The translations under genes were made by a program, and so were the position numbers. From Aegilops tauschii subsp. strangulata (taxonomy: Eukaryota > Streptophyta > Magnoliopsida > Poales > Poaceae): DNA of 64,000 nucleotides. The notes beneath the pieces were generated by a model. The model searched no databases. It was not told the origin of the DNA and was given only the letters and a program-made list of their open reading frames with translations. Positions 39,392 to 51,555 of the stretch are shown one piece after another. The DNA lies in the NCBI RefSeq assembly GCF_002575655.3, contig NC_053035.3, positions 376,937,792 through 377,001,791 of the forward strand, read 5' to 3'. Numbering within the stretch: position 1 is the stretch's first letter; every line of letters starts with the position of its first letter.

Positions 39392-41635
39392 GATATCCTT
39401 TATGATACATTTTCACGATCTTTGTAAGCCGCTATTTAGCATCGAGCTATTTTTGTATAACCGCGTTATGTGAAATTGTTTTAAGAAGTTGAGTAATTAG
39501 TTGTTTCATTATCTTGTAATCAATTTGTAATGTACATATTCTTCGTTGAGGAATACATGAGGTGAGAGAACAATTCTTGGTCCAATTTATTTATATATAC
39601 TTTGTTATTTATGAAGTGATCAATATAGTTGTCTAAATTGTTAGTGCAAAGCTAAAAAAGTACATCAAATAACACTCTTAAGATTTTTTGTCTGAACCAA
39701 CTTTTTGTTCTTCGTGGCAATTTGACCATAATTACGACCTTCATCATGCTTTACGACGACTCCTCTCCAGTGAGGCTCATATCAGCCCATATCAATGATC
39801 CCCGTGCCTGATCTTGTTGGTTATGCCCCCTCTCCTATATTTGAAGCATTTTTGCCATAAATATCATGGTTTGTGTTGTTTTCAATTAATCCTCTGGCTG
39901 CCTTTCTCCATCTCCCTTGTCGGCCATGTTTTATTCCAAAATACCTTCACGTGCCTCCAATGTTTTAGGTATGAGTTTTCTGGATCAAAATTTATAGTGT
40001 ATGGAACGAGTTGGTGGGGATTCGGAGTATGTTTTTCATTCATTCTTTGGCTCTGTCCATCTCTTTGGGGTGATCCTCTTATTTTTATCTTTTTCCCATG
40101 CACCAAATCAAAGTCAGCTCTTGTTTGTTCCATGGTTGGCATCTTCTACCCGATTTGGGGCTTGTTCCTCTAAATTTTGCTGGTAGCATCCATCTGGAGA
40201 CTTTGGCATCCAAGCAGTTCCATGCTCCTCTGCATCTCTCAGCTTGCATTTGGGCAGCTATTTTTCTTGGCGGGATCTGTTTGTTGGTGTCAGCCCGAGA
40301 GGTGGCTTGCAGTCGACAACTCCCTTTTCGGTTAGCGTGGATGCGATGTGGATGCCTTTATGAAATGATGGAAGCGATTTCTTTGCAAAGGAACAACACG
40401 TTGTGTATGCAATGATATGTGGTATTTGTTTCCAGCTCATGTGTGGTTGTATCAAGGGATTTCAATGTCCCTTTTGTACTTTTTGCTAAATTAAGGAGAA
40501 TGAGTATGGGTTTATGTTTGCCAAATAAAACAAAGAGAATAGGTTGTGATGACCAAACCAGTCTCCTCATCCTTGTGTTGTTGCACTGGGAGTTAGAGTT
40601 TCAAAAATATGATAAATTATAACTTTTGTTGATAAAATAGTTAACGAATCATGTTTATGGATGAGAAGCCTAAGCTAACTCTTCGCAAAAATGTTATTTA
40701 TTGGCTAATATGGAAAGACAAATAATAGTTAATACGTCGTGGGACTTGTGTCATCTCTTTTAGGGGCAAACTATATTTTACAAAGCGAGACAAGATAGGG
40801 GCCAACCTTTTTGTAGGAGCAACTTTTGCACTCCAGAAACGATAATGTTACATATAGACCCAAAGGATACATGTAAATATTGCCCTCGCTAAAGCCAATG
40901 ACGTGTTGAATGCACACAGTCGATTTTCATCAAGGACATATAGAGCTTCCATGTGTCACCGCCGGTGACTTGCGCTTGGCATGTACATCACCACCCCGAG
41001 CTCAAGCTTCCACCCACAAAACAACAAAAGTAGGAAAACTCACACATGGCACTCAAACGCACTCACATGATCGAGAGCATCGTCGTGATATGGCATCTCT
41101 AGTGATGCACGTGATTGAGGGGATGTTTCCTTGTAGTAGAACAACATCGAGAGAGGAAAGAAAAATAGAACCAAAAACTCTATCATCCAAATGTAAAATG
41201 AGAAAAAGCACTTCCAAAACAATAGGGCAACAAATCTGGCAAGTGGTGACATGAGGGGAAAAGTAGTAAAAACAACATCAACATTTGAAACATTTAACAC
41301 CTTGAGCGTCTTAAATCCACACGCCAACCATAATCTTCTTTGTTTCAACCCCTATAAGAGCTGATATAGAGCACCACGTGCAGGTGGTGCAATTTTTTTG
41401 GATAGTCGACACCGATCAAGGGATTGGAAAACAAAAGCATACCACCCTACATTCCACGCAGATGATTAGAGAAAGAAAGAGAGGAGTATTAGGAGCATTG
41501 TCAAACATATGAGGGTCGTCATGTACTTGATAAGGGGAAATGGAATTATAACCACTCCCAATCCCCTTTACTTTTTCCATCTTGCCGCCATCCTCATGGC
41601 CTAGAGGGGAAGGAGAATAAGAAAAAATAGGGGAA
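39392..41635. other. Intergenic DNA, nothing definite
   Basis: About 2.2 kb of moderately AT-rich sequence with no recognised gene or terminus. 39880-40420 has open stretches on both strands with TTC- and TGG-rich codons, reminiscent of a decayed retroelement, but no domain could be named. Confidence 0.4.
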
Positions 41636-41640
41636 GATCT

Positions 41641-43347
41641 TGAAGGAAATATGCCCTAGAGGCAATAATAAAGTTTTTATTTATATTTCTTATATCATGA
41701 TAAATGTTTTATTATTCATGCTAGAATTGTATTAACTGGAAACTTAGTACATGTGTGAATACATAGAGAAACAGAGTGTCCCTAGTATGCCTCTACTTGA
41801 CTAGCTCGTTAATCAAAGATGGTTAAGTTTCCTGCCATAGACATGTGTTGTCATTTGATGAACAGGATCACATTATTAGAGAATGATGTGATGGACAAGA
41901 CCCATCCGTTAGCTTAGCACTATGATCGTTTAGTTTATTGCTATTGCTTTCTTCATAACATATACATGTTCCTATGACTATGAGATTATGCAACTCCCGA
42001 ATACCGGAGGAACACTTAGTGTGCTATCAAACGTCACAACGTAACTGGGTGATTATAAAGATGCTCTACAGGTGTCTCCGATGGTGTTTGTTGGGTTGGC
42101 ATAGATCGAGATTAGGATTTGTCACTCCGATTGTGAGAGAGGTATCTCTAGGCCCTCTCGGTAATGCACATCATTATAAGCCTTGCAAGCAATGTGACTA
42201 ATGAGTTAGTTGCGAGATGATGCATTACGGAACGAGTAAAGAGACTTGTCGGGGTATGGTGATACCGACGATCGAATCTCCGGCAAGTAACATACCGATG
42301 ACAAAGGGAACAACGTATGTTGGTATGCGGTTTGACCGATAAAGATCTTCGTAGAATACATAGGAGACAATATGAGCATCCAGGTTCCGCTATTGGTTAT
42401 TGACCGGAGATGTGTCTCGGTCATGTCTACATAGTTCTCGAACCCGTAGGGTCCGCACGCTTAACGTTCGATGACGATTTGTATTATGAGTTATGTGATT
42501 TGATGTACCGAAGGTTGTTCGGAGTCCCGGATGAGATCACAGACATGACGAGGAGTCTCAAAATGGCCGAGACATAAAGATTGATATATTGGACCATGTT
42601 ATTCGGACACCGGAAGTGTTCCGGATAGTTTCGGATAAAACCTGAGTGCCGGAGGGGTTACCAGAACCCCCCAGGGGAACTAATAGGCCACCATGGGCCA
42701 TATTGGAGAGAGAGGAGGGCAGCCAGGGCAGGCCGCACCCCCCTGGAGTCCGAATAGGACAAGGGAAGGGGGCCGGCGCCCCCCTTTCCTACTCCCTCTC
42801 CCTCTCCTTCCTTCCCCCTCTCTCCCTCTTGGTGGAATCCTACTAGGACTTGGAGTCCTAGTAGGACTCCCCTCCCTGGGCGTGCCCCCTAGGGCCGACC
42901 GGGCTTCCCCTCCCTCCTTTATATACATGGGGAGGGGGCACCCTAGAACACACAAGTTGATCTTTTAGCCGTGTGCAGTGCCCCCCTCCACAGTTACACA
43001 CCTCGGTCATATCGTCGTAGTGCTTAGGCGAAGCCCTCCACTGGTAACTTCATCATCACCATCGCCACGCCGTCATGCTGACGGAGCTCTCCCTCGGCCT
43101 CAACTGGATCAAGAGTACAAGGGACGTCATCGAGCTGAATGTGTGCTGAACGCGGAGGCGCTGTACATTCGGTGCTTGGATCGGTTGGATTGCGAAGACG
43201 TTCGACTACATCAGTCGCACTACTAAACGCTTCCGCTTTCGATCTACGAGGGTACGTGGACACACTCTCCCCGCTCGTTGCTATGCTTCTCCTAGATAGA
43301 TCTTGCGTGATCGTAGGATTTTTTTGAAATTACTGTGTTCCCCAACA
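41641..43347 (+). repeat. 5' LTR of Copia C
   Basis: Starts TGAAGGAAATATGCCCTAGA and ends GTTCCCCAACA, 1707 bp. A TATA-like TTTATATACATG lies at about 42918. The start TGAAGG equals that of the LTR at 7206-8878, so those two are one subfamily. Confidence 0.93.
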
Positions 43348-44569
43348 GTGGCATCCGAGCCAGGTCTATGCGTAGATGTTATATGCACGAGTAGAACACA
43401 AAGAGTTGTGGGCGATAATAGTCATACTGCTTACCAGCATGTCATACTTTGATTCGGCTATATTGTTGGATGAAGCGGCTCAGACCGACATTACATGACC
43501 GCGTTCATGAGACTGGTTCTACCGACGTGCTTCGCACACATGTGGCTAGTGGGTGTCTGTTTCTCCAACTTTAGTTGAATCGAGTTTGACTAAGCCCGGT
43601 CCTTGTTGAAGGTTAAGATAGCACACTTGACGAAAAATCGTTGTGGTTTTGATGCGTAGGTAAGAACGGTTCTTGCTAAAGCCTGTAGCAGCCACGTAAA
43701 ACTTGCAACAACAAAGTAGAGGACGTCTAACTTGTTTTTGCAGAGCTTGTTGTGATGTGATATGGTCAAGACGTGATGATATATAATTTTTTGTATGAGA
43801 TGATCATGTTTTTTAAAAGTTATCGGCAACTGGCAGGAGCCTTATGGTTGTCACTTTATTGTATGAAATGCAATCGCCATGTAATTGCTTTACTTTATCA
43901 CTAAGCGGTACCGATAGTCGTAGAAACAATAGTTGGCGAGACAACGACGATGCTACGATGGAGATGAAGGTGTCAAGCCGGTGAAGATTGTGATCATGAC
44001 GGTGCTTTGGAGATGGAGATCAAAGGCACAAGATGATGATGGCCATATCATATCACTTATATTGATTGCACGTGATGTTTATCCTTTATGCATCTTATTT
44101 TGCTTAGTTCGACGGTAGCATTATAAGATGATCTCTCACTAAATTTCAAGGTATAAGAGTATGCACCGTTGCTATAGTTCGTCGTGCCGAGACACCACGT
44201 GATGATCGGGTGTGATAAGCTCTACGTTCACATACAATGGGTGCAAGCCAGTTTTGCACACGCATAATACTCGGGTTAAACTTGACGAGCCTAGCATATG
44301 CAGATATGGCCTCGGAACACTGAGACCGAAAGGTCGAGCGTGAATCATATAGTAGATATGATCAACATAGTGATGTCCACCATTGAAAACTACTCCATCT
44401 CACGTGATGATCGAACATGGTTTAGTTGATTTGGATCACGTGATCACTTAGATGATTAGAGGGATGTCTATCTAAGTGGGAGTTCTTAAGTAATATGATT
44501 AATTGAACTTTAATTTATCATGAACTTAGTACCTGATAGTATTTTGCATGTCTATGTTGTTGTAGATCA
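43348..44569 (+). other. Primer-binding site and leader of Copia C
   Basis: TGGCATCCGAGCCAGGT at 43349-43365 is the tRNA-iMet type primer site with substitutions. The remainder is the long leader of this clade. Confidence 0.8.
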
Positions 44570-45186
44570 ATGGCCCATCCTACTGTTCCTTTAAATTTTA
44601 ATGCGTTCCTAGAGAAAGCTAAGTTGAAAGATGATGGTAGAAACTACACGGACTGGGTCCGTAACTTGAGGATTATCCTCATTGCTGCACAAAAGAATTA
44701 CATCCTGGAAGCACCGCTAGGTGCAAGACCAGCTGCAGGAGCAACACCGGACGTTGTGAACGTCTGGCAGAGCAAAGCTGATGACTACTCGATAGTTCAG
44801 TGTGCCGTGCTTTACGGCTTAGAACCAGGACTTCAACGATATTTTGAACGTCATGGAGCATATGAGATGTTCCAGGAGTTGAAGTTAATATTTCAAGCAA
44901 ATGCCCGGATTGAGAGATACGCTGCAAAATGGAGGAGAATAGTTCTGTCAGTGAACATATACTCAGAATGTCTGGGTACCACAACCACTTGACTCAACTG
45001 GGATTTAATCTTCCTGATGATAGTGTCATTGACAGAGTTCTTGAATCACTGCCACCAAGCTACAAAAGCTTCGTGATGAACTATAATATGCAAGGGATGA
45101 ACAAGATAATTCCTGAGCTCTTCGCAATGCTAAAGGCTGCGGAGGTAGAAATCAAGAAGGAGCATCAAGTGTTGATGGTCAACAAG
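44570..45186 (+). pseudogene. Copia C gag, 3' end lost
   Basis: Starts MAHPTVPLNFNAFLEKAKL. A frameshift near 44925 (RIERYAAK versus the family ERYEVSDKFYSCKMEE) shifts the frame, after which MEENSSVSEHILRMSGYHNH continues. The frame reaches QVLMVNK at 45166-45186, then homology stops and Gypsy-related sequence follows. About 45 codons up to the zinc knuckle are missing; gag resumes at 60439 with GHWKRNCPKYLADKK. Confidence 0.88.
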
Positions 45187-45485
45187 ATCAGCAGCAATTG
45201 GAATCAATATTTTATCACGTTCTGGTGATTTTTAACAATTATTTTCGTGAACAGAAAGTTGCTGGAATTTTCAGCAAGATCAAATAACTATCATCCAAGA
45301 AGATCCTATAGGTTAAACTTGGAAGAAACACTAATTAAAACATAAAAACACATCTAACCAGAGGCTAGATATAATATTTATTCCTAAACAGAAGCAACAA
45401 GCAAAAAAATAAAATAAAATTGGGTTGCCTCCCAACAAGCGCTATCGTTTAACGCTCCTAGCTAGGCATAGAAGCAAGGATAGAT

Positions 45486-45983
45486 CTAGGTATTGCCATC
45501 TTTGGTAGGCAATTTCTTAATGGAGTTATGCTCGGTGATCCTTTGATCTAAAGCATCCAGCCGCTTATTGCAAAGTGTAATCAGATTATTCATGCGGTTA
45601 ATATTTCCACCAATACTTTTAAGAGGTTCAACAATTTTTTGTAACTCACATAATTTCTCTAGAATTTGAGTCTCTTCTTGGGTAAGGGATGATACTTTTT
45701 GTAGGGGGAGGACTCCCACTATCCCCTCTATAATTTCATAAGCGAAGCCAGGATCAATATTGATAAAACTACCTTTGGCGGAAAAATCGAGGAGTTGTCT
45801 ATGGGGCAAAGTTAGCCCAACATAAAAATTGCGAAGCAAAATTTTAAAATCTCCCTCTATATTGAAATTACGATAAGATTCGAGCATCCTGAACCAAGCA
45901 TCTTTTAAATTTTCCCCTTGTCTTTGCTTGAAGTGGAGGACTTCAAAGTCAGGAGATGAAGGGATAAAGACCGAGCTAGCCAT
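45486..45983 (-). CDS. Gag-like ORF of Gypsy 1 (fragment of a defective element)
   Basis: Starts at MASSVFIPSSPDFEVLHFKQ (45983) and runs 165 aa. The LKDAWFRMLESYRNF and LLRNFYVGLTLPHRQLLDF segments are the conserved capsid-like part of gag in non-autonomous Triticeae Gypsy elements. The C-terminal part is a heptad-rich helix (EETQILEKLCELQKIVEPLK). No zinc knuckle. Unbroken, but the element around it is truncated. Confidence 0.6.
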   Translation of the reverse strand: MASSVFIPSSPDFEVLHFKQRQGENLKDAWFRMLESYRNFNIEGDFKILLRNFYVGLTLPHRQLLDFSAKGSFINIDPGFAYEIIEGIVGVLPLQKVSSLTQEETQILEKLCELQKIVEPLKSIGGNINRMNNLITLCNKRLDALDQRITEHNSIKKLPTKDGNT

Positions 45984-46175
45984 AACGACAAGCAAGCGAT
46001 CCAACACACGAGCAAACAAGAAGCAAACAAAAAGGAGGCGAATGGAAAAGAGAGGGCGAATAAAACGGCAAGGGTGAAGTGGGGGAGAGGAAAACGAGAG
46101 GCAAATGGCAAATAATGTAATGCGGGAGATAAGGGTTTGTGATGGGTACTTGGTATGTTGACTTTTGTGTAGACT

Positions 46176-46260
46176 CCCCGGCAACGGCGCCAGAAATGGC
46201 TCGTTGTCGGGAGTCAAATCTTGACTTGACTTCGCGTAAGCCTCCCCGGCAACGGCGCCA
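46176..46260 (-). other. Duplicated tRNA-Asp primer-binding site of Gypsy 1
   Basis: CCCCGGCAACGGCGCCA on the plus strand equals the 3' end of plant tRNA-Asp, so the minus strand carries the primer site. It occurs twice, at 46176-46192 and 46244-46260, each followed by GAAAT. The copy at 46244 is nearer the LTR. Confidence 0.85.
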
Positions 46261-46318
46261 GAAATCCTTCTTGCTGCCTCTTGAGCACTGCGTTGGTTTT
46301 CCCTTGAAGAGGAAAGGG

Positions 46319-47855
46319 TGATGCAGCAAAGTAGCGTAAGTATTTCCCTCAGTTTTTGAGAACCAAGGTATCAATCCAGTAGGAGGCCACGCACGAGTCC
46401 CTCGCACCTACACAAACAAATAAATCCTCGCAACCAACGCAATAAAGGGGTTGTTAATCCCTTCACGGTCACTTACGAGAGTGAGATCTAATAGATATGA
46501 TAAGATAATATTTTTGGTATTTTTATGATAAAGATGCAAAGTAAAGAAAGCAAAATAAAAACGACGCTAGAAATAACTTGTTGACGGGAGATTAATATGA
46601 TGGAAAATAGACCCGGGGCCATAGGTTTCACTAGTGGCTTCTCTCAAGAGCATAAGTATTTACGGTGGGTGAACAAATTACTGTTGAGCAATTGACAGAA
46701 TTGAGCATAGTTATGAGAATATCTAGGTATGATCATGTATATAGGCATCACGTCCGAGACAAGTAGACCGACTCCTGCCTGCATCTACTACTATTACTCC
46801 ACACATTGACCGCTATCCAGCATGCATCTAGAGTATTAAGTTCATAAGAACAGAGTAACGCTTTAAGCAAGATGACATGATGTAGAGGGATAAACTCATG
46901 CAATATGATATAAACCCCATCTTGTTATCCTCGATGGCAACAATACAATACGTGCCTTGCTGCCCCTACTGTCACTGGGAAAGGACACCGCAAGATTGAA
47001 CCCAAAGCTAAGCACTTCTCCCATTGCAAGAAAGATCAATCTAGTAGGCCAAACCAAACTGATAATTCGAAGAGACTTGCAAAGATAACCAATCATACGT
47101 AAAAGAATTTAGAGAAGATTCAAATATTGTTCATAGATAAACTTGATCATAAACCCACAATTCATCGGTCTCAACAAACACACCGCAAAAGAAGATTACA
47201 TCGAATAGATCTCCACGAGAGAGGGGGAGAACATTGTATCGAGATCCAAAAAGAGAGAAGAAGCCATCTAGCTAATAACTATGGACCCGAAGGTCTAAGG
47301 TAAACTACTCACACATCATCGGAGAGGCTATGGTGTTGATGTAGAAGCCCTCCGTGATCGATGCCCCCTCCGGCGGAGCTCCGGAACAGGCCCCGAGATG
47401 GGATCTCACGGGTACAGAAGGTTGCGGCGGTGGAATTATGTTTTTGGCTCGTATTTGGTAGTTTGGGGGTACGTAGGTATATATAGGAGGAAGGAGTACG
47501 TCGGTGGAGCAACAGGGGGCCCACGAGGGTGGAGGGCGCGCCTGGGGGGTAGGCGCACCCCCTACCTCGTGCCCTCTTGATTGCTTTCTTGACGTAGGGT
47601 CCAAGTCCTCTGGATCACGTTTGTTCCGAAAATCACGTTCCCGAAGGTTTCATTCCGTCTGGACTCCGTTTGATATTCTTTTTCTGCGAAACTCTGAAAT
47701 AGGCAAAAAAAACAGCAATTCTGGGCTGGGCCTCCGATTAATAGGTTAGTCCCAAAAATAATATAAAAGTGTATAATAAAGCCCAATAATGTCCAAAATA
47801 GAATATAATATAGCATGGAACAATAAAAAATTATAGATACGTTGGAGACGTATCA
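46319..47855 (-). repeat. 5' LTR of Gypsy 1
   Basis: Plus strand: TGATGCAGCAAAGTAGCG at 46319 and TTGGAGACGTATCA ending at 47855. 1537 bp. A single LTR; GTGAG follows at 47856. Confidence 0.8.
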
Positions 47856-49026
47856 GTGAGATTTTACAGTTTTTCATAGTTTAGATCAAGTCTGTTCTTC
47901 ATACCTTTAGTCCACGAAAAAGCCAAAAAAAATAGGGTTAGTTCATCGTATCCGAACCAGTCTGAGCCTTTGCATAGTCTTTTCAGTATTTTGCTTTGTT
48001 GAATTTGCGGTTGCATCATCGTGTCAAGTTGCTGGTCTTAGCGTCTAGTTTCCCTTAGAGTTTCGAGTTCTGTTCACAAGTTGTCACGCCGCCGCCGCAC
48101 CATCGTCATCGCTCCTTCCATCTACCACCACCACTTATCCGCCACCAATCCGTATCCATATACCATCACCAATCCATATACATATACCGCCACCAATCCG
48201 TATCCATATACCACCACTGTTGCCATATACCACCACCGCTGCCATATCTTACCATCCTATATCCACCACCGATCCGAGTATTTTCATATTAGGTTTGTTT
48301 TTGAGATCCATCTATTTTTCGTTTCGTGTTTCCTTGCCTGAGTAGGTTTCGGAAAAAAAAAGTCTGGAGACCCCCGGGCAGTTATTTAGGCCAAAATTTC
48401 GGCGACCGAAAATATTTTTTCCCTATCCTATTTTTAGGTTTTTCTGAGTCTTTTGAGCCATGTGCCATCATAGTGATTTTTTGTTGCACTTTTTCGTCGT
48501 TGCTGCCCTGATTTCTGGAAAAAAAATAGTCAAAAAAATTTCGTGCCCATCCTGTCATTTTGACCTAGGAAGAGTTTTGAGACACTTGCCATTATAGTGA
48601 TTTTTCGCGAAAAAAAGGAGCGCCAAAAAAAAAGAGCGAAAAAAAATCCAGAGTGTGTGTTTCCCTTGTTTACGTGCAGCGCCGTGATTTTGTTTGTGTT
48701 CTAGGCTCGCGTCTCTAGCACGGTCTAGCCTAGGACCAGCACAGTACCGTCGTTGAGCGTTTATTCAACTTTGCATCTCCGAATTGATTATTGCTGACCC
48801 TTTTTGCTACCATATTATAAGCCTTCCCAGCTCCACATACATCTACGTCATGCGTTTGACTCTCCCTAGTAATCGCTCTATCCAAGCTTTGAGAGTTTTG
48901 ACTATAACGGTTGCCGATCACCACCTGCTGCTTGGTAAGAGCTGGTAAGAATTTGAGATTTGCTTGACGGATTTGTGACGCCCCACCACCACCATTTTCT
49001 AGTAGTCTGTAGAATCATATTCTTGT
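47856..49026 (+). other. Leader of Gypsy 2
   Basis: Non-coding, with a short CCACCAATCCGTATCCATAT-type repeat at 48122-48255 and A-runs (48600-48650). No primer site, because the 5' LTR junction is gone. Confidence 0.6.
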
Positions 49027-50055
49027 GTGTTTCTATTGCTGCTAACCATGCAAGGATCACAAGTCGATGAGACTGATTGGGAGAACATGACGAATAAGGA
49101 GTTGCATGATAAATTTCAGCAAATGATGACTGAACAGGTGCAAGATGTGCTGAACAATTTTGAAGAGGCCATGGATAAGATAACTAGCCTTGAGAAGACG
49201 TTCGAAACAAAGCTCGATAACAAATTTAATGAAATGCTTGCGCGTCTTCCACAACCACTACTGGCTGCACCTGCCGCACCTCCGCAACAACAACAACAAC
49301 AACAATGACTACCTCCACGTCGCGAAACAACCCTCCGCCGAGCGAGCCGTGTCCCTCTTGAGCCTGGCCAAATTGTTGGTGCTGCTGTTGATACTTCTAT
49401 GGCTCCTGCTGCTGATGAGGAGGAGGATGATTATGCGGGAGATTACGAGGATGAGGTTGATCAAAATCAGAACTACGTGCAACCACCAGCACCAGGTCGT
49501 CCACATGCAAATAACCGCAATGGTAGGGCTGCATTTCCCCCTCAGGTACGAGATCATGACCATCTACCTAAACTGAAATTGAATATTCCACCATTTTAGG
49601 GTAGATACGTTCCCGATATATATCTTACTTGGGAGTTAGAAACCGAACAACGTTTTACATGTTTAGAATATCCCGAGGAGAGACATGTTGCTACTGCACT
49701 TTGTGCTTTCACTAGTTTTGCTTGTGTGTGGTGGTCTGAACATCGTAGATTATCTCGAATAATATTCCAACTACTTGGGCTGCTTTGAAAACTACTATGC
49801 GTACTCGTTGGGTTCCACCATATTATCAACGTGAATTACTTCAAAATTTGCAGCGTTTAAGACAAGGAAAAAATTATGTAGAGGAATATTATCAGGAATT
49901 ACAAACTGGCATGATTATATGTGGTATTGTTGAGGATAATGAAGTTATGCTTGCACATTTTATGGGTGGATTAAATAGAGAGATTCAGACCATTCTAGAG
50001 TATAAGGAGTATAATAATATCACTCGTTTATTCCATCTTGCTTGTAAAGCTGAAC
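49027..50055 (+). pseudogene. Gypsy 2 gag, first part
   Basis: MQGSQVDETDWENMTNKELH opens a coiled-coil N-terminus ending in a Gln run. A TGA at 49306-49308 and a TAG at 49597-49599 stop the frame, and a frameshift near 49755 follows. The continuing homology (DHDHLPKLKLNIPPF, YVPDIYLTWELETEQRF, ACVWWSEH, TRWVPPYYQRELLQ, LQTGMIICGIVE, LFHLACKAE) is that of the Gypsy retrotransposon gag domain. It is interrupted at 50056 by a CACTA. Confidence 0.88.
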
Positions 50056-50070
50056 CACTACCGGAATCGG

Positions 50071-50660
50071 CTTCTTTGCCGTCTGCCATGGCGGACGGCA
50101 AAGGCATACATGTCGGACTGCAAAACCCTTTGCTGCCAGCCAGCGGACGGCAAACTGTCTGTCTGAATGAGTGCCGGCAAAGGCCTTCTTTGTTGTCTGC
50201 TTTTTAGAAACGGACGGCAAAGGATTGTACCGTCCGCCGTTCGAGGCCAGCAGACGGCAAATATCGTGGATGGAAGTGGGGTGGGGTGAGAGCCGTTAGG
50301 GGGTTAACGGCGCTCTTTGCCGTCTGCTGTCAGACGGCAAAGAGCTCAGCTCGGCCAGCACTGAGAAGCTGCCACGTGGCCAGCTATGCCGTCCGCCGGC
50401 TGACGGCAAAGAGGTTTGAATCTTTGCCGTCTGCTAGAGGACGACATAGCTGGCCTTGTTTGCCAGTCCTATTTGGTCACTTTGCCGTCCGCTAGCAGAC
50501 GACAAAGATTCAAACCTCTTTGCCGTCCGCTGGCAGACGGCAAAGTGACCAAATAGGCAGCCAGTGTTCCCAGTTTCTACAGGTAGCTGCCACGTGTCCT
50601 CTTTGTCGTCCACTAGCAGACGGCAAATCTCTTTGCCAGATGGCAAAGAGGCTATATATC
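50071..50660. repeat. CACTA subterminal repeat cluster with long hairpins
   Basis: Many copies of TTTGCCGTCYGC and its inverse. CGGCAAAGAGGTTTGAATCT (about 50404) is inverted at AGATTCAAACCTCTTTGCCG (about 50507), and CCTATTTGGTCACTTTGCCG (about 50467) at CGGCAAAGTGACCAAATAGG (about 50539). The cluster could fold on itself. Confidence 0.85.
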
Positions 50661-51354
50661 CCCTGTTTTTATTTGAATCCATTTAATTTGACAGGATTTC
50701 ACACACAGATATACATGCATACATATCCAACATATCCAACAACATATAACAGCATGTCCAACAACATATTTCATCAAATCCAACATATATATCCAACAAC
50801 ATAGTTCAACAAAGTCCAACATATCCATATATACATACATAACCAGAAACAATTTCCAACAACATATCCATATAGACATACATATCCAAACAAGTTTTCA
50901 TAAACAACAAGGAAGCACCAGAAGAATAGTACACTCCATGAATCCAAGCTTCCTCATGTAAAGCAAATCTGCAAATTGGGAAAGATGAAAGTTAGAAGAA
51001 GAAGACTAGCTAGAAGAAAAGGAAGAGGAGGAAAAGAAGAAGAATTTATCTTCTCTTTCTTTCTCTCCTCTCCTATTATTTATCTTCTTCTTTTCGAACT
51101 AATGTAGGCAAAAATGCCAATTTTGGGCTAAGGTAGGTAAAAATGCTAAGTGTGTAGGTCAATTTAGAGCTAAGCTAGGTAAATAGGTCATTTTGGAGCT
51201 AACATAGGTTAAATGGATCGTATTGGAGCTAACCTAGCTAAATATGCCATTTTTGACCTAACTAAGCTTATTGTGTCATTTTAGAGGACAACAAGCTAAG
51301 TATATGACATTTATGAGGTTAGCAAGGTTATTATGCCATTTACAAATAAAAATA

Positions 51355-51460
51355 AGTAAGAGGAGGAAAAGAAGAAGAAGAAGAATAAGAAAAGAAGAAG
51401 AAGAACTTCTTCTTCTTCTTCTTTTCTTCCTATTCCTTCTTTCCTTCTTCTTCCTTGATT
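51355..51460. repeat. (GAA)n / (CTT)n inverted microsatellite
   Basis: AAGAAGAAGAAGAATAAGAA then CTTCTTCTTCTTCTTTTCTT back to back: a near-palindromic purine/pyrimidine tract. Confidence 0.8.
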
Positions 51461-51555
51461 TTCTTCATCTTATTATGTCATTTGTGGACTAAATAGGCTA
51501 AATTATGTCAAAATGGACTAAACAGGCTAAATAAGAAGAAAAATACCGTTATCAC

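Larger units (their letters stand above)
45187..47855 (-). mobile_element. Gypsy retrotransposon 1, fragment (5' LTR plus part of the internal region)
   Basis: LTR 46319-47855 on the minus strand (starts TGATACGTCTCCAACGTATC), then a tRNA-Asp type primer site, a short gag-like frame, and a non-coding end containing GGGTTGCCTCCCAACAAGCG typical of internal regions of large Triticeae Gypsy elements. No protease, RT or integrase and no 3' LTR: cut off at 45187. Exact family not assigned. Confidence 0.8.

Noticed and set aside
39814..40415. Overlapping open frames of 60-119 aa
   Set aside because: Codon content is low-complexity and no domain, start context or splice pattern supports a gene.
41040..41348. 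A 102-aa hydrophobic frame on the minus strand
   Set aside because: Phe-rich translation of a purine-rich stretch with no partner gene or homologous motif.
46176..46260. Sequences equal to the 3' end of tRNA-Asp
   Set aside because: They are primer-binding sites next to a Gypsy LTR; no tRNA body is present.
50434..50682. Frames in the CACTA subterminal cluster
   Set aside because: Generated by the TTTGCCGTCTGC inverted repeats.
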